In this document: positions 62,399-64,000 of the stretch, in pieces
Numbering within the stretch: position 1 is the first letter of the stretch
Layout: every line of letters begins with the position of its first letter
NCBI GenBank assembly: GCA_015056565.1
Contig: SVGB01000009.1
Location: 7,859-71,858, forward strand
Reading direction: 5' to 3'
DNA: 64,000 nucleotides
Source of the DNA: Butyrivibrio sp.
GTDB taxonomy: Bacteria > Bacillota > Clostridia > Lachnospirales > Lachnospiraceae
Translations under genes and position numbers: made by a program
Notes under the pieces: model-generated
Database searches by the model: none
What the model was told of the DNA's origin: nothing
The model's input: the letters and a program-made list of their open reading frames with translations, nothing else

Positions 62399-63196
62399 TC
62401 AAGGCTTTAACTCATATATGGCAGGTGATATATCAACTTTCATATACAGGTCAGCGTACTGTGAAGGAGATAAGTCTTCGATGTAGTTTTGCACAAAGTT
62501 CTTTTTGATCCCGTTCTTTATCAGGATATCTGCAGCTTTGTTGTAGGCAATAGCTGCTTCGTATTCTGTTCTGTAATTACCGATCACGTAATTGCTCTTT
62601 ATATGTATAACGGATTTATACCTTACAAAGCCTCTGAAATTATACTGTCGGACACCCATGTATCTGTTGAGAACGATGATGTTTTCGTACCTGAGGTCAT
62701 TGTGGTCGTCGTTTGCAAAGATATAGTCCCTGCCTTCAACTGCATAGCTCTTTATGCCATAGCGGGAAAGGATAGAAATCTGACTTCCGTAGTCCGCTAC
62801 AAACAGATGGTTTCCCCTCTGCATGATCTTGTGAGATGAATAGTAAAAAAGGTCATCTATATCGAACTTAAGTATATTTACAGGTGAAAGGAAGTACAGG
62901 AAATATTTCTTTTCAAGGTAGATGGGATTTGAGATGTACATTCCCTTGTCCCTGAAGTTTATAAGGCTTACAAACTTTTCAAAGGGCAGATGCATTGACT
63001 TGTTATAAGATGAGATAGTAATATTGTCATCTTCAAGGACTGCTGCTGCGTCTTTATAAACTTTGGAGGCAGTATCTGCGTCGGAAAAGCTTCCAAGAGC
63101 GATATGCTTTCCACAATATGTGATAGATGCACGAAAAGATGGCGTTCCATCCTTTAAAGTTGTGGAATATACCCCAACATATTTTTTTTTGCTCAT
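62399..63196 (-). CDS. Tandem AP2-domain protein with HNH-like centre
   Basis: 265 residues. Two AP2/ERF-like DNA-binding domains: 6-54 (YVGVYSTTLKDGTPSFRASI ... SDADTASKVYKDAA) and 179-226 (YMGVRQYNFRGFVRYKSVIH ... EYEAAIAYNKAADIL). Between them, residues 126-178 (GNHLFVADYG ... AVEGRDYIFANDDHNDLRYE NI) resemble an HNH endonuclease unit with the DHNDLRYEN end but lacking clear His pairs. It recalls AP2-HNH homing enzymes; it is probably a DNA-binding protein or degenerate nuclease. Confidence 0.75.
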   Translation of the reverse strand: MSKKKYVGVYSTTLKDGTPSFRASITYCGKHIALGSFSDADTASKVYKDAAAVLEDDNITISSYNKSMHLPFEKFVSLINFRDKGMYISNPIYLEKKYFLYFLSPVNILKFDIDDLFYYSSHKIMQRGNHLFVADYGSQISILSRYGIKSYAVEGRDYIFANDDHNDLRYENIIVLNRYMGVRQYNFRGFVRYKSVIHIKSNYVIGNYRTEYEAAIAYNKAADILIKNGIKKNFVQNYIEDLSPSQYADLYMKVDISPAIYELKP

Positions 63197-63315
63197 TTTT
63201 CCCCCAAATGATCTGGTATTATGGTATACTTTATCAAAATTTACTTTTATACATTAACGTGTATAAGAGTATTGTATATGAAATAACTTATCAGTGTCAA
63301 AACGGAGGAGAGAAA

Positions 63316-64000
63316 ATGTCTAAGGAAGTTTTGTATTCAAGTACAAGAGGAGACAAGGGCTGCATCAGGGCGTCCCAGGCTATCTTAAGGGGACTTGCGC
63401 CAGACGGAGGCCTTTATGTACCAGATCATATTCCTCATTTGGAAAAGACACTTGGAGAAATATCAGGTCTTTCATATCAGGAGACGGCTTATGAAGTAAT
63501 GAAGCTGCTTCTTACAGACTACACAGAGGAAGAGCTCAAGTACTGCATATCTCATGCCTATGATTCCAAGTTTGATACAGAGGAGATCGCGCCATTATCT
63601 GAGGCCGGCGGAGCATATTTCCTTGAGCTGTACCACGGTGCAACAATAGCTTTTAAGGATATGGCACTGTCCATTCTTCCATATCTTATGACTACAGCAG
63701 CTAAAAAGAATTCCATCCAGAATGAAATAGTCATCCTTACAGCAACAAGTGGAGATACAGGTAAGGCAGCACTTGCAGGCTTTGCTGAGGTACCTGGCAC
63801 AAGGATCATTGTCTTTTACCCTAAGCACGGTGTAAGTCCTATCCAGGAACAGCAGATGGTCACACAGAAGGGCCAGAACACCTGCGTAATCGGCATTGAA
63901 GGAAACTTTGATGATGCCCAGACTGGTGTTAAAAAGATATTTACTGATCCTGAGCTGGCAAAGTACATGGATTCCAAGGGATTCCAGTTTTCATCAGCTA
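63316..64000 (+). CDS. thrC: Threonine synthase, 5' part (continues past window)
   Basis: 228 codons are visible. PLP lysine in GATIAFKDMAL and the nucleotide-binding TATSGDTGKAALAGF match threonine synthase, which converts O-phosphohomoserine to threonine. GGAGGAGA precedes ATG 63316. The 3' end lies outside the window. Confidence 0.95.
   Translation, partial: MSKEVLYSSTRGDKGCIRASQAILRGLAPDGGLYVPDHIPHLEKTLGEISGLSYQETAYEVMKLLLTDYTEEELKYCISHAYDSKFDTEEIAPLSEAGGAYFLELYHGATIAFKDMALSILPYLMTTAAKKNSIQNEIVILTATSGDTGKAALAGFAEVPGTRIIVFYPKHGVSPIQEQQMVTQKGQNTCVIGIEGNFDDAQTGVKKIFTDPELAKYMDSKGFQFSSA

Noticed and set aside
63248-63265. TATAC/GTATA inverted repeat upstream of thrC as an operator
   Set aside because: It is very short and AT-rich; not distinguishable from background.
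1-64000. CRISPR arrays, rRNA genes, complete insertion sequences, prophage
   Set aside because: I saw no spaced repeats of CRISPR type, no rRNA signatures, no transposase or phage structural genes.

Overview
The window looks like chromosomal DNA of a rumen or gut Lachnospiraceae bacterium, most likely Butyrivibrio or Pseudobutyrivibrio. This is inferred from gene content: the cysS-mrnC-rlmB-sigH order, an anaerobic NrdD/NrdG pair, DUF5688 and DUF5721 proteins, plant-polysaccharide enzymes, moderate GC with AT-rich promoters, and AGGAGG-type ribosome sites. No species call is possible from sequence alone.

Layout. 1-2630: the end of an EAKKKAEE-repeat protein, then a 2.1 kb islet flanked by a 19-bp direct repeat of the tRNA-Met 3' end. 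The islet holds a nucleotidyltransferase / RelA-SpoT-like / small-protein operon, an IS200/IS605 right-end-like remnant and a DUF5688 fragment. 2778-6237: an orphan N6-adenine methyltransferase and a GH39 xylosidase. 6252-12914: a minus-strand operon for a MacAB-like ABC exporter (adaptor, ATPase, permease) and its two-component system. 13044-14738: a riboswitch-like leader with terminator, then a nucleoside hydrolase and an ECF S component (possible queuosine salvage). 14728-22310: SDR enzyme, GH13 enzyme, PL26-like lyase, EAL protein, small unknown protein, GNAT. 22314-32972: CarD-like regulator, AlaX-type editing protein, AzlCD, then a conserved housekeeping block (ispF, cysS, mrnC, rlmB, sigH, rpmE, DUF1385, prmC, prfA) and an HPt protein.

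32973-42058: DUF5721, a LacI-type regulator, a LytTR regulator, and the divergent arginine genes argG and argC-GNAT-argJ-argB-argD, which share one operator region. 42055-49925: a solute-binding protein, ComEA as a lipoprotein, a two-component pair, a GerMN lipoprotein and ComEC. 49974-53280: nrdD (with a glutaredoxin-like tail) and its activase, with NrdR-like boxes. 53379-59311: holA, DUF1653, GT2, PAP2, a lipid kinase and glyA.

59312-60109 is about 800 bp without an ordinary gene. It carries a consensus promoter (TTGACA-17-TATAAT), many hairpins, a 13-codon ORF behind a strong ribosome site, and an 11-bp-stem terminator. This is my best candidate for an undescribed structured RNA or dual-function transcript. 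The window ends with a degenerate GH3/NagZ-like membrane protein, a YitT transporter-like protein, a tandem-AP2 protein with an HNH-like centre, and the start of thrC.
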